Shown here in pieces: positions 14,466-23,277 of a stretch of DNA of 37,680 bases (the stretch's first letter is position 1; the number at the start of each line of letters is the position of its first letter). The notes beneath the pieces are model-generated. The model was not told where the DNA came from. It worked only from the letters and a program-made list of their open reading frames with translations, and did no database searches. The DNA is from Chloroflexota bacterium (GTDB lineage: Bacteria; Chloroflexota; Dehalococcoidia; SZUA-161; SpSt-899): NCBI GenBank assembly GCA_013203045.1, contig JABMQN010000151.1:1-37680 (forward strand), read 5' to 3'. Position numbers and translations under genes: made by a program.

Positions 14466-15719
14466 TTGTATCAGGCACCACGCGGCACCTACGATATACT
14501 CCCTGCTGATCAGGAATACTGGCAGTTCGTCAAAAGCAGTATCATAGATATCTGCCGATTCTACGGCTACCAGAAAATCGATACTCCGGTTTTCGAAAAT
14601 GCTGGGCTTTTTGTGCGGAGCATCGGTGAAGAGACGGACATAGTCGAAAAAGAGATGTACACTTTCGAGGACCGTGGTGGCGAAATGATGACCCTGCGTC
14701 CCGAGGGGACTGCTTCGATATGCCGAGCTTACCTCGAACATGGGATGCACAATTTAACTCAACCGGTGAAACTCTACTATATCACGCAGATATTTCGCTA
14801 CGAGAGACCCCAGGCAGGACGATTTCGACAACACTGGCAATTCGGATTTGAGGCTATCGGTGATGCTGATCCGGCACTTGATGCGGAAGTTATCGATATG
14901 GCATGGTCACTATATTCCAAATTAGGTTTGAGGGACCTTGTGCTGAAACTTAACAGTATCGGATGCCGCAACTGTCGACCTCAATATCTCAAAACCCTAA
15001 GGGAATACTATACTGATAAAATCGATCGACTCTGTCCTGATTGCAAACGACGAGCCGAAAGAAACACACTTCGGTTATTGGATTGTAAGAATGAAGCCTG
15101 CATACCTATCGCGGAGCAGGCACCAAAGAGCTTTGATTGCCTTTGCACGGAATGCTCAGACCATTTCGATTCACTCAAGAAGTATCTCTCCATTCTCGGT
15201 TTAAACTTCGATGTAGATCACCGGCTGGTTCGCGGGCTGGATTACTACACCAAAACAGTCTTCGAAATTCAACCACCGGGTGCGAAGGGGGCCCAGAGCA
15301 CTATTGGTGGTGGTGGGCGTTACGATGATCTAATTGAAGAGCTTGGGGGGAAGGCTGTTTCTGCAGTTGGATTTGCCACCGGATTTGAACGCACCATCCT
15401 TAATTTAAAGAGTCAGGATATTACCATTCCTGCTGTTGCAAATCCCTCGACCTTTGTAGCGTTTCTTGGCCAAAGAGCCAAAGATAAGGCCGTGGAATAC
15501 GTTACGCAAATCCGTCGAGAGGGGATGAGTGCAATCTTGGCTTCCGGGAATAGAAGTTTGAAGGCTCAAATGCGGCAAGCGAATGCTTTAAGTGCAAACA
15601 ACACAATTATCATTGGTGAAGATGAACTCAAAGATGGAGTAGTAATGCTGCGTGACATGAGCGGAGGAGAGCAGCAACGGTTGGCTTTCGAAGAGGTTCT
15701 GAATCGGCTCAGGGGGTGA
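14466..15719 (+). CDS. hisS: Histidyl-tRNA synthetase
   Basis: A 417-aa class II synthetase that charges tRNA-His. I choose TTG 14466: it gives the family N terminus (M)YQAPRGTYDILP, an AGAGG SD lies 6 nt upstream, and the longer in-frame reading (from 14352) runs through the promoter. Motif 2 is TLRPEGTASICRAY (76-89), followed by RYERPQAGRFRQ. The histidine-binding motifs are RGLDYYTKTVFE and GGGGRYDDLIEELGG; motif 3 is AVGFATGFERTI. Between motif 2 and the active-site domain it carries nine Cys, mostly as CxxC or CxC pairs (about 167-230), as in HisRS with a zinc-binding insertion. The C-terminal anticodon domain is present. mog follows after 4 nt. Confidence 0.95.
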   Translation: MYQAPRGTYDILPADQEYWQFVKSSIIDICRFYGYQKIDTPVFENAGLFVRSIGEETDIVEKEMYTFEDRGGEMMTLRPEGTASICRAYLEHGMHNLTQPVKLYYITQIFRYERPQAGRFRQHWQFGFEAIGDADPALDAEVIDMAWSLYSKLGLRDLVLKLNSIGCRNCRPQYLKTLREYYTDKIDRLCPDCKRRAERNTLRLLDCKNEACIPIAEQAPKSFDCLCTECSDHFDSLKKYLSILGLNFDVDHRLVRGLDYYTKTVFEIQPPGAKGAQSTIGGGGRYDDLIEELGGKAVSAVGFATGFERTILNLKSQDITIPAVANPSTFVAFLGQRAKDKAVEYVTQIRREGMSAILASGNRSLKAQMRQANALSANNTIIIGEDELKDGVVMLRDMSGGEQQRLAFEEVLNRLRG

Positions 15720-15723
15720 GAAT

Positions 15724-16221
15724 ATGTTCACCGTTGGTATTCTGACTATCAGTGACAAGGGTTCAAGAGGAGAGCGTGAGGATGAAAGTGGTGCTACGAT
15801 TCGCCAGATGCTGGCGGGAATCAGTGCTGAGGTCACTCAATACGAGATTATTCCGGATGAGAAAGGCGAGATATCTGGCAAGTTGATTGAGTGGGCCGAT
15901 GGTGAGAGGGTCGACCTGATCCTTACAACCGGTGGCACCGGACTTGCCCCTCGTGACGTTACGCCTGAGGCAACGCTGGCGGTGATAGACAGGCTTGCCC
16001 CAGGGTTCGCTGAGGCTATGCGCGCTGAAAGCATTCGGATTACCCCAAAAGGGATGCTCAGCCGTGGTATAGCAGGAACTTTGGGCAAGACATTGATTAT
16101 CAACCTTCCCGGCAGCCCCAAGGCCGTTCGTGAGTGTCTCGAAGCTATCCGTCCAGCCCTGCCACATGCAATTGAAATGCTCACAGGTAAGGGTTCTGAA
16201 TGTGCTACCAATGACAATTGA
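15724..16221 (+). CDS. mog: Molybdopterin adenylyltransferase / MoaB-Mog family protein
   Basis: A 165-aa MoCF-binding domain protein. It adenylylates molybdopterin before metal insertion, or is the closely similar MoaB. Conserved motifs are TISDKGSRGEREDESG (N-terminal), LILTTGGTGLAPRDVTPEAT (the MPT-binding TGGTG loop, about 60-79) and INLPGSPKAVRECLEAI (about 121-137). Together these form the full active site. It is translationally close to hisS (4-nt gap) and ends at a strong terminator. It matches the need for Mo/W cofactor of the oxidoreductase at 8492. Confidence 0.9.
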   Translation: MFTVGILTISDKGSRGEREDESGATIRQMLAGISAEVTQYEIIPDEKGEISGKLIEWADGERVDLILTTGGTGLAPRDVTPEATLAVIDRLAPGFAEAMRAESIRITPKGMLSRGIAGTLGKTLIINLPGSPKAVRECLEAIRPALPHAIEMLTGKGSECATNDN

Positions 16222-16257
16222 TTCCTCGTTGAGGACGATTGAAACCTTATCACGAAA

Positions 16258-16281
16258 AAACGCTCCCATCAGGGAGCGTTT
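16258..16281. terminator. Intrinsic terminator between mog and rpsT
   Basis: A perfect 10-bp stem AAACGCTCCC (16258-16267)/GGGAGCGTTT (16272-16281) with loop ATCA. A-tracts and T-tracts flank it, so it can serve both mog (plus) and rpsT (minus), whose stop is at 16312. Confidence 0.88.
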
Positions 16282-16311
16282 CTATTCTGTAACTAATTTT
16301 TCAGATGTTAG

Positions 16312-16584
16312 TTAGCTTTCAGCAAGGGCTTTGCTGAGCTTCCTGACCAGGTTAGATTTTCGACGAGCAACATTGTTAGGATGCAGGACCCTTTTCTGTG
16401 CCGTTCTATCGAGAACACTTATGGCTTGCTTGACAGCTTCTCCAGCCGTTTCCAAGTCGCCATTCTCAATGAGCTTTTCAGCCTTGCTTACATATGTTCT
16501 GTATTGGCTTCGAACGGATTTATTTCGAAGATACCTTTTGCGATTGACCCGGATTCTTTGCTTTGCTGATCTACTATTTGCCAA
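16312..16584 (-). CDS. rpsT: 30S ribosomal protein S20
   Basis: A 90-aa, lysine/arginine-rich, all-helical protein that binds 16S rRNA. The N terminus MANSRSAKQRIRVNRKRYLRN and the C-terminal segment KRVLHPNNVARRKSNLVRKL (with the S20-typical H-N-AARRKSRL-like core) identify it. The start codon is TTG at 16584, with a strong AGGAGG SD 8 nt upstream; TTG is unusual for a ribosomal protein but known for rpsT in other bacteria. Its length is normal. It is preceded on the same strand by lspA (92-bp gap). Confidence 0.95.
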   Translation of the reverse strand: MANSRSAKQRIRVNRKRYLRNKSVRSQYRTYVSKAEKLIENGDLETAGEAVKQAISVLDRTAQKRVLHPNNVARRKSNLVRKLSKALAES

Positions 16585-16675
16585 AACTTTTGCCTCCTGA
16601 AAACCTTATTTATATTACAGCAACAGTCAAGATTTGTCCAGTATTGTTGCACGCATACAGATTCGAATGCGGCCG

Positions 16676-17185
16676 CTATTTTGACTTTGCGGCGAGGACC
16701 ACAAAGCAGTAGATTAAAATGAACACACCAGTAGTGAGCGCGGCATCAGCGATATTGAAAATCGGCCAGGGGTCAAGGGGCCAGAAGCCAAGGTTGACAT
16801 CAATAAAATCCGTCACTTCTCCGAACCGAATCCTATCGATTAGATTACCGATAGCTCCGCCCATTACCAAACCCAGTCCAATTCGCATAAACTTGCTTGC
16901 CGATTTCAGATAAAAAAAGTTTAGCCAGAGGAGAGCAAATAAGACAATAATCCCCATAATGAGAAGGAAAGTCGAGTCGAGAGGAAGGCCGAAAACACTC
17001 CCGCTATTCGTGGAATAAGTGAGACGAAATTTCCCTTCATCAGGTATTGATTCACCCAGATACATATTTGCCCTGACAAGGGCTTTTGAAACCTGATCAG
17101 TAATAGCTATCATCAAGGCAATTATGGAAAACAAAAGGCCCTGCCGCCAGTTGTTTTTCAGAATACTCACCATATTCATTTCCAT
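16676..17185 (-). CDS. lspA: Lipoprotein signal peptidase (signal peptidase II)
   Basis: A 169-aa aspartic membrane protease that cleaves prolipoproteins such as ZnuA in this window. Four hydrophobic segments are visible (about 16-34, 72-92, 101-117 and 148-166). The conserved TNSGSVFGL segment (59-67) is followed by the catalytic aspartates Asp126 (GEVTDFIDV) and Asp147 (FNIADAAL), plus GNLIDRIRFG. The length is normal. The start is uncertain: ATGs at codons 1, 3 and 5 are all possible and none has a good SD. Confidence 0.95.
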   Translation of the reverse strand: MEMNMVSILKNNWRQGLLFSIIALMIAITDQVSKALVRANMYLGESIPDEGKFRLTYSTNSGSVFGLPLDSTFLLIMGIIVLFALLWLNFFYLKSASKFMRIGLGLVMGGAIGNLIDRIRFGEVTDFIDVNLGFWPLDPWPIFNIADAALTTGVFILIYCFVVLAAKSK

Positions 17186-17251
17186 CGATCAGAGTTTAGC
17201 ATATCCTGTATCCGCCAACAAAACTCTATTATGTTTTTTCGTATACCGTGC

Positions 17252-17280
17252 TTGACGAGAGACAGTGGCTGATGTAGTCT
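17252..17280 (+). promoter_or_regulatory. cimA promoter
   Basis: TTGACG (17252-17257) and TAGTCT (17275-17280) are 17 bp apart, 25 bp before ATG 17306. The SD is GAGGTG. Confidence 0.55.
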
Positions 17281-17305
17281 AAATATGCGTTTTTGAGGTG
17301 CAAAA

Positions 17306-18910
17306 ATGAACGTTCATCTCTATGATACAACTCTGCGTGACGGGGCTCAGCGGGAAGGGATCGCTTTCTCGGTTGAGGATAAAATAAGGATTGCCATCAA
17401 ACTTGATGAATTTGGAATTCATTTCATCGAAGGGGGATGGCCGGGTGCAAATCCCAAGGATACCGAGTTCTTTCAGCGGATGTCTACTGTAACCCTCTCG
17501 AATTCTACGCTGGTTGCTTTTGGCAGTACACGCCGTGCTAATACTGCTGTTGAGGACGATGCTAACTTGCAGGATTTGCTGAAGTCCGGGGCGAAGGTCA
17601 TTACTCTGGTAGGAAAAGGTTCAGCTCAGCATGTTACCCGGATTCTCAAGACTAGTCTCGATGAGAACCTGGCAATGATCGTGGATTCTATTAAATATCT
17701 GAAATCCAAAGGTTTGCGAGTGTTCTTCGATGCCGAACATTTTTTCGATGGGTATAAAGCGAATCCTGAGTACTCTTTGAGGACTATTGAGAGTGCCGCC
17801 GAGGCTGGTGCCGATTGTGTGATTCTCTGCGATACCAATGGCGGGGCAATGCCTGACGAAGTGACTGCAATTTTGAGAGCGTCGAAAAAGAAGTGCAAGA
17901 CATCGCTGGGTATTCATACTCACAATGATTCGGATTTAGCGGTAGCCAATACGTTGGTTGCAGTACAGGCTGGTGCTACACAGGTTCAAGGGACAATCAA
18001 TGGTTATGGTGAGCGTTGTGGAAACGCCAATCTCTGCTCCATAATTCCGGCATTGAAACTCAAAATGGATATCGATTGTCTGACTGAGGGGCAGCTTGCG
18101 ATGATCACTGAAGTATCCCGATACGTGAGTGAAGTTGCGAATTTGGCCCATGATTCGCATCTTCCATATGTAGGCAGTAGCGCTTTTGGACATAAGGCGG
18201 GACTTCACATTTCAGCGATGGTCAAGTCGGAGAAGAGTTATCAACATGTTGAACCGGCACTGGTGGGTAACAGCAGTCGAATTTTGGTTTCAGAACTTGC
18301 TGGCACGGACACAATAATCTACAAAGCTAAGGAACGTGGATTAGACTTTGCTGCGCAGAGCGCGGAAGCAAAGAAGATTCTTAAAGAGATCAAGGCTTTG
18401 GAAAGCCAGGGGTTCACATTTGATGACGCGGAAGCTTCGTTTGAATTGCTTTTACATCGATCTCAACCGGATTATCATCCGCCGTTTGAACTAGTTGATT
18501 TTATGGTGATTGTGGAAAGGCATCGCCGCCATCCGACGGTCACCGAAGAAGGGGCTCTCTCTGAGGCGATGGTTAAGGTAAGAGTAGGAGATGCAATACA
18601 GCATACCGCGGCTGAAGGTAATGGCCCGGTAAATGCACTCGACGAGGCTTTACGCAAAGCGTTGACGCTGTTCTATCCTGAAGTGCTGGCAGTTCGATTG
18701 ATCGACTACAAAGTCCGTATCCTTGAGGAGAGTGAGGGGACAGAAGCTAAAGTGCGAGTGTTGATTGAGTCGAGTGATGGAGAACAGGAGTGGCGGACTG
18801 TGGGAAGTTCGACTAATATCATTCAAGCAAGCTGGATTGCGTTGGCTGATAGCATGGAATACTGGCTTGTTGGGCAACGTCTTGGGAACAACCGTAAAAG
18901 AAAAGGCTAA
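17306..18910 (+). CDS. cimA: (R)-citramalate synthase
   Basis: A 534-aa enzyme of the HMGL/DRE-TIM family that condenses pyruvate with acetyl-CoA to citramalate, the first step of the threonine-independent isoleucine route. The TIM barrel starts with DTTLRDGAQREGIAFS (8-23), the catalytic signature, followed by EGGWPGANPKD. The metal-binding HTHNDSDLAVANTL comes at about 204-217. GTINGYGERCGNANL follows, and the C-terminal LeuA-type regulatory dimer domain spans about 400-520. The GWPGANPKD segment and the length (about 530) favour the Leptospira/Geobacter-type CimA over isopropylmalate or homocitrate synthase. Neighbouring leu/ilv genes are not in the window. Its stop overlaps the rpoC terminator hairpin. 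Confidence 0.92.
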   Translation: MNVHLYDTTLRDGAQREGIAFSVEDKIRIAIKLDEFGIHFIEGGWPGANPKDTEFFQRMSTVTLSNSTLVAFGSTRRANTAVEDDANLQDLLKSGAKVITLVGKGSAQHVTRILKTSLDENLAMIVDSIKYLKSKGLRVFFDAEHFFDGYKANPEYSLRTIESAAEAGADCVILCDTNGGAMPDEVTAILRASKKKCKTSLGIHTHNDSDLAVANTLVAVQAGATQVQGTINGYGERCGNANLCSIIPALKLKMDIDCLTEGQLAMITEVSRYVSEVANLAHDSHLPYVGSSAFGHKAGLHISAMVKSEKSYQHVEPALVGNSSRILVSELAGTDTIIYKAKERGLDFAAQSAEAKKILKEIKALESQGFTFDDAEASFELLLHRSQPDYHPPFELVDFMVIVERHRRHPTVTEEGALSEAMVKVRVGDAIQHTAAEGNGPVNALDEALRKALTLFYPEVLAVRLIDYKVRILEESEGTEAKVRVLIESSDGEQEWRTVGSSTNIIQASWIALADSMEYWLVGQRLGNNRKRKG

Positions 18911-18934
18911 GTCCAGAATAATCCAAACTTAGCC
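18905..18934 (-). terminator. rpoBC terminator overlapping the 3' end of cimA
   Basis: Read on the minus strand, GGCTAAGT (complement of 18927-18934) pairs over 8 bp with ACTTAGCC (complement of 18905-18912) around a 14-nt loop. TTTTCTTTT follows. It lies 30 bp past the rpoC stop and includes the cimA stop codon, so the two converging transcripts overlap. Confidence 0.7.
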
Positions 18935-18963
18935 ATTATCTCGTAACGTACCGCTTTCCTTAA

Positions 18964-21900
18964 TTAATCGAATTCCAGCTCTATCTCCTGTGAGGCATCT
19001 GGCTGATCTTCTTCCTCAGTTGCTTGTTTCGCCCCGTCCGTCTCTAGCTCTATCTCTTGTGCTGCCTCTGGTTGTTCTTCTCCTACCTCAGGTTCTTGTT
19101 CAGTCTCATCTGTTGCCAGCTCTATTTCCTGTGCTGTCTCTGATTGTTCTTCTTTTACCTCAGGTTCTTGTTCTAAATCTTCTATCTCTTGCGCTGTTGT
19201 TGCTTCCTCTTCTGCTTCCAGTTCTGGCTGTATCTCCTCTGCTATTTCTACTGCATCTTCCACAAGTTCGGAATCACCAGTTGTCATGTCCTGTTCAGTT
19301 TCCATCTCTGTCTTTTGATCAGAGGCTTTTGTGATAGTATCTGGCTCCATCAGTTGAGCACCTGGCTCTGCACCCTGCGAGAGTTCCAGCGCAAATTGCT
19401 GTGTAATCCTGCTGCGAGATGGTATGAGTTTGCCGATGATCACATTTTCTTTAAGACCTTCCAGTTTATCAACACTTCCGACAACAGCTGCTTCAGTCAG
19501 CACTCTGGTTGTCTCCTGGAAAGAAGCTGCGGCCAGGAAGCTGGGTGTGTTAAGTGAGGCCCTGGTTATACCCAGTAGTACGGGATGGGCTGTTGCCGGT
19601 TCACCGCCTTCAGCCAACACCTTTGCATTTGTAGCTTCATAATCGAACCTGTCCACCAATTCCCCGGGCAATATTCCGGTATCTCCGGAAGAATCTATAC
19701 GCACCCTGCGCAACATCTGTGAAACAATAATTTCGATGTGTTTATCGTGTATGGTCACACCTTGAGCTCGATATACCTTTTGCACCGCATTCACAAGGTA
19801 ACGTTTGACTGCATCTGCGCCTTCGATTCGAAGGACTTCTTGTGGATTGAGAGAGCCTTCAGTGAGTTGATCACCGGCTCTGACTGTATCACCGCTCTTC
19901 ACCAGAAAACGCGATCCCTGAGAGACGGTATACTCTCTTTCCTCCATCTCTTTGTATGACACATATATCTGGTTATCATCAAGCTCAATGGTACCTTGCT
20001 GCCTTGAAAGGATAGGTTGAAGATTTCCAGAAACCTTTTCATCTGACGTCTCACTGGGTGTAGGGAGTGCTAATACGTGACCAGCATCAACAAGCTGACC
20101 GTTTTTTACTGCCGTCTCATACCCTGGAGGCAAAGGATAATCATCTCGATGGACCTCCAGATTTGTGACCTTTGTCTTCAAGCCATCCTCGACATCGGTG
20201 ATTTCAACGACCCCATCCATTTCTGTAATAATAGCTTGCCCTTTGGGATTTCTGGCCTCAAGGAGTTCCTCAACTCTGGGGAGACCCCCGGTAATATCGA
20301 GTCCGGCAACTCCACCTGTGTGGAAGGTACGCATTGTCAACTGTGTTCCGGGTTCCCCAATACTTTGAGCCGCAATAATACCGACAGCCACACCGACATC
20401 CACCAATTTCCCGTGGGCAAGATCGATACCATAACAGCGTTGGCATATACCTTTTGCAGTCTGGCATGTGAGTGGCGATCTGATGCAGGCTTCGGTAACT
20501 CCTGCTTCTACGATCCGCGCAGTTTTTTCCGCAGTGATCTCCTCATTGCGATCAACGATTATTTCACCGGTCTCCGGGTGAGCAATTGCACGGGAAGCAA
20601 AACGGTGGACTATACGTTCGGAAAGCGAAGGTAGAATACCTTTTTCGGTTGGTTCAGAAGCCCATCGGCCTTCATCAGTTCCGCAGTCTTCTTCGGTAAC
20701 AATGATACTTTGAGCTACGTCTATAAGCCTTCTGGTGAGATAGCCACTATCGGATGTGCGAAGCGCAGTATCGGCCAAACCTTTACGTGCACCGTGTGTT
20801 GAGATGAAATATTCCAGGACGGAGAGGCCCTCTCTAAAATTAGCCTTGATGGGCAATTCAATGATCTTGCCTGATGGATCACTCATCAGCCCTCGCATTC
20901 CAGCCATCTGTCTGATCTGTCCCATGTTACCTCTGGCTCCAGAGTTAGCCATCATATAAATTGAGCCCTGGTGGTCGAGAGACTTCTCCAGACTCTTGGT
21001 CAATTCGTTGTTCGCGTCGATCCAGGTTTTTACAATGCTTTGGTAACGCTCATCCTTAGTTACGAGACCTTCCTGATACTGGGACTCAACCCTGGAAACC
21101 TTTTTATCGGCACGACCAACGATATCAGGCTTGTCCACAGGAATCTCCAGGTCACTGACAGCCATGGACAATCCTGATTTGGTTGAGTACTGGAAACCAA
21201 GGGTCTTGACGTTATCGAGCATAGTAGCTGTCACTTCATTTCCGAATCGATGGAAACACTCGGAGGTGAGTTGCTTCAATTTTTTCTTGTCAAAAAGAGT
21301 ATTATGGAACTGAAGTTCTTCAGGCAGGGCCTCATTGAAAATAATGCGCCCGACGCATGTCGTAAGTGCTTCTTTGCCATCCTGTTGTCGAATGTTAATT
21401 TCAGCGTCCAGATCGATAATGCCCAAATCGTATGCTAACCTTGCGTCATTAAAGTCTGCGAAGGTCATTCCTTTACCTTTTGCCTCTTCGGTATTAAGGT
21501 TTGTCAAGTAATAGCAGCCAAGAACCATTTCCATTGTTGGCGCCACTATTGGATCACCTGAACTTGGAGAGAGCATGTTTTTAGTGCTGAGCATTACTTG
21601 CTTGGCTTCTTCGATCGCAGCGCGGGATAGTGGAATGTGAACGGCCATCTGGTCCCCATCGAAATCAGCGTTAAAGGCGCCACACACTAAAGGATGAAGC
21701 TGAATGGCACTGTCATCTACAAGTATGGGCATGAAAGCCTGAAGCCCCAGCCTGTGCAATGTAGGCGCTCTGTTCAATAGGATGGGATGATCAGCGACTA
21801 CTTCCTCGAGGATATCCCATACGCCTTCTTGCCCTCGTTCAACAGCTCGTTTGGCGTTCCGAACATTGTATGCCAGACCTCTGGCTATCAGGCGGCGCAT

Positions 21901-23277
21901 AACAAACGGTTTGAACAATTCAAGCGCCATCCGTTTGGGTAAACCACATTGGTGCATCTTAAGTTCAGGGCCGGATACAATAACGGAACGACCGCTGTAA
22001 TCAACGCGTTTACCCAGCAAGTTCTGGCGAAAATGTCCTTGTTTACCCCTTAACATATCGGAAAGCGATTTAAGCTTGTGTCCACTGCTGGTAGTTACTG
22101 CTCGTCCGCGCCGTCCGTTATCAATCAGTGAGTCCACGGCTTCTTGTAGCATCCGCTGTTCATTACGGATGATTACTTGAGGCGTTCCCATTTCCATCAG
22201 CCGCTTGAGACGATTATTGCGGTTGATGACTCTGCGGTACAGGTCATTGAGATCGCTGGTGGCGAATCGTCCGCCATCGAGTTGGACCATGGGTCTCAAT
22301 TCAGGAGGGATTACAGGCAATACATTGAGAATCATCCATTCAGGTTTTGCACCCTGCTTCAGGAACGCTTTCACAACGCGTAACCTTTTGATGACTTTCT
22401 TTCGATTTTGCCCAGTACTGGAGGTCGCTTCCAGATAGAGATCGTCGCGGAGTTTTTCCAGATCGAGATGCTGAAGGATTTCGAGAATAGCCTCAGCGCC
22501 CATTCTGGCATGGAACAGTTCTCCCCAATCGCTTACCAGCTCGCGGTATTCGTTAACCCCTAAAAGACGGGATGGCTGAATAGCTCCAATCTCCTGAATC
22601 TTGGCTGCGAGTTCTTCTTTGAGTCTCAGCTCTTCCGGAGTCGGTTCGTGTTCGCTCTCTTCTACTATTTCAACCTCAACTTCAACTTCTGAATCTAGAT
22701 CTTGCTCTTGCTCTTCGACCGATTCAGTCTCGCTTTCCTCATCAGTAGTGTCTGTTTCTTCCAATACCTCTACTTTCAGAACTGATTCCTGTTGTTCTGC
22801 AAGCTCAATCTCGTAGTCTTCCTTTAACCGGTTAATAGCCTTCTCTTTGGCCTCCTCATTTGCGTTTGTAATGATGAACTTGGCAAAATAAAGTATCTGC
22901 TCCAGTTTTCTGGGAGAAAGGTCCAGAAGAAGACCAAGTCGACTCGTTGTTACCTTGACAAACCAGATATGAGCTACTGGGGCAGCAAGCTCGATGTGGC
23001 CCATGCGTTCTCGCCGCACTTGCGAGTGAGCCACTTCGACACCGCATTTATCACAAATAACACCTTTGTATCTAATTTTTTTATACTTGCCACAATAACA
23101 CTCATAGTCTTTGGTTGGGCCAAAGATGCGTTCGCAAAAAAGCCCGTCGCGTTCCGGTTTCAGGGTGCGGTAATTGATCGTCTCTGGCTTGGTAACTTCA
23201 CCATACGACCAACTTCGGATCTGTTCCGGTGAGGCAAGCGAAATACGAATGCTGTTGAAATCATTAAGGTCTTGCAC
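18964..23277 (-). CDS. rpoC: DNA-directed RNA polymerase beta' subunit
   Basis: A 1437-aa catalytic subunit. The first zinc site has Cys60, 62, 75 and 78 (CYCGKYKK...CDKCGVEV). The catalytic Mg site is [12 protein letters not shown]. The second zinc site is CGTDEG...[20 protein letters not shown]. The trigger-loop region includes [16 protein letters not shown]. Two additions are unusual. An acidic insert at about residues 160-215, between the zinc finger and the clamp, is almost all Glu/Asp/Val/Ser. A 120-residue acidic C-terminal tail is built from QEIEL repeats. Both add length and charge but leave core motifs intact. The start is GTG, and its G is the last base of the rpoB TAG stop, so the two genes overlap by one base. 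Confidence 0.97.
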   Translation of the reverse strand: MQDLNDFNSIRISLASPEQIRSWSYGEVTKPETINYRTLKPERDGLFCERIFGPTKDYECYCGKYKKIRYKGVICDKCGVEVAHSQVRRERMGHIELAAPVAHIWFVKVTTSRLGLLLDLSPRKLEQILYFAKFIITNANEEAKEKAINRLKEDYEIELAEQQESVLKVEVLEETDTTDEESETESVEEQEQDLDSEVEVEVEIVEESEHEPTPEELRLKEELAAKIQEIGAIQPSRLLGVNEYRELVSDWGELFHARMGAEAILEILQHLDLEKLRDDLYLEATSSTGQNRKKVIKRLRVVKAFLKQGAKPEWMILNVLPVIPPELRPMVQLDGGRFATSDLNDLYRRVINRNNRLKRLMEMGTPQVIIRNEQRMLQEAVDSLIDNGRRGRAVTTSSGHKLKSLSDMLRGKQGHFRQNLLGKRVDYSGRSVIVSGPELKMHQCGLPKRMALELFKPFVMRRLIARGLAYNVRNAKRAVERGQEGVWDILEEVVADHPILLNRAPTLHRLGLQAFMPILVDDSAIQLHPLVCGAFNADFDGDQMAVHIPLSRAAIEEAKQVMLSTKNMLSPSSGDPIVAPTMEMVLGCYYLTNLNTEEAKGKGMTFADFNDARLAYDLGIIDLDAEINIRQQDGKEALTTCVGRIIFNEALPEELQFHNTLFDKKKLKQLTSECFHRFGNEVTATMLDNVKTLGFQYSTKSGLSMAVSDLEIPVDKPDIVGRADKKVSRVESQYQEGLVTKDERYQSIVKTWIDANNELTKSLEKSLDHQGSIYMMANSGARGNMGQIRQMAGMRGLMSDPSGKIIELPIKANFREGLSVLEYFISTHGARKGLADTALRTSDSGYLTRRLIDVAQSIIVTEEDCGTDEGRWASEPTEKGILPSLSERIVHRFASRAIAHPETGEIIVDRNEEITAEKTARIVEAGVTEACIRSPLTCQTAKGICQRCYGIDLAHGKLVDVGVAVGIIAAQSIGEPGTQLTMRTFHTGGVAGLDITGGLPRVEELLEARNPKGQAIITEMDGVVEITDVEDGLKTKVTNLEVHRDDYPLPPGYETAVKNGQLVDAGHVLALPTPSETSDEKVSGNLQPILSRQQGTIELDDNQIYVSYKEMEEREYTVSQGSRFLVKSGDTVRAGDQLTEGSLNPQEVLRIEGADAVKRYLVNAVQKVYRAQGVTIHDKHIEIIVSQMLRRVRIDSSGDTGILPGELVDRFDYEATNAKVLAEGGEPATAHPVLLGITRASLNTPSFLAAASFQETTRVLTEAAVVGSVDKLEGLKENVIIGKLIPSRSRITQQFALELSQGAEPGAQLMEPDTITKASDQKTEMETEQDMTTGDSELVEDAVEIAEEIQPELEAEEEATTAQEIEDLEQEPEVKEEQSETAQEIELATDETEQEPEVGEEQPEAAQEIELETDGAKQATEEEDQPDASQEIELEFD

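Noticed and set aside
18990-19334. Leu/Pro/Val-rich 114-aa plus-strand frame resembling a membrane protein
   Set aside because: It is the antisense of the acidic rpoC tail repeats; GAA/GAG codons read in reverse give Leu/Ser/Phe.
22601-22816. Ser-rich 71-aa plus-strand frame
   Set aside because: It is the antisense of the Glu/Asp/Val-rich rpoC insert; the serine run is a product of composition.
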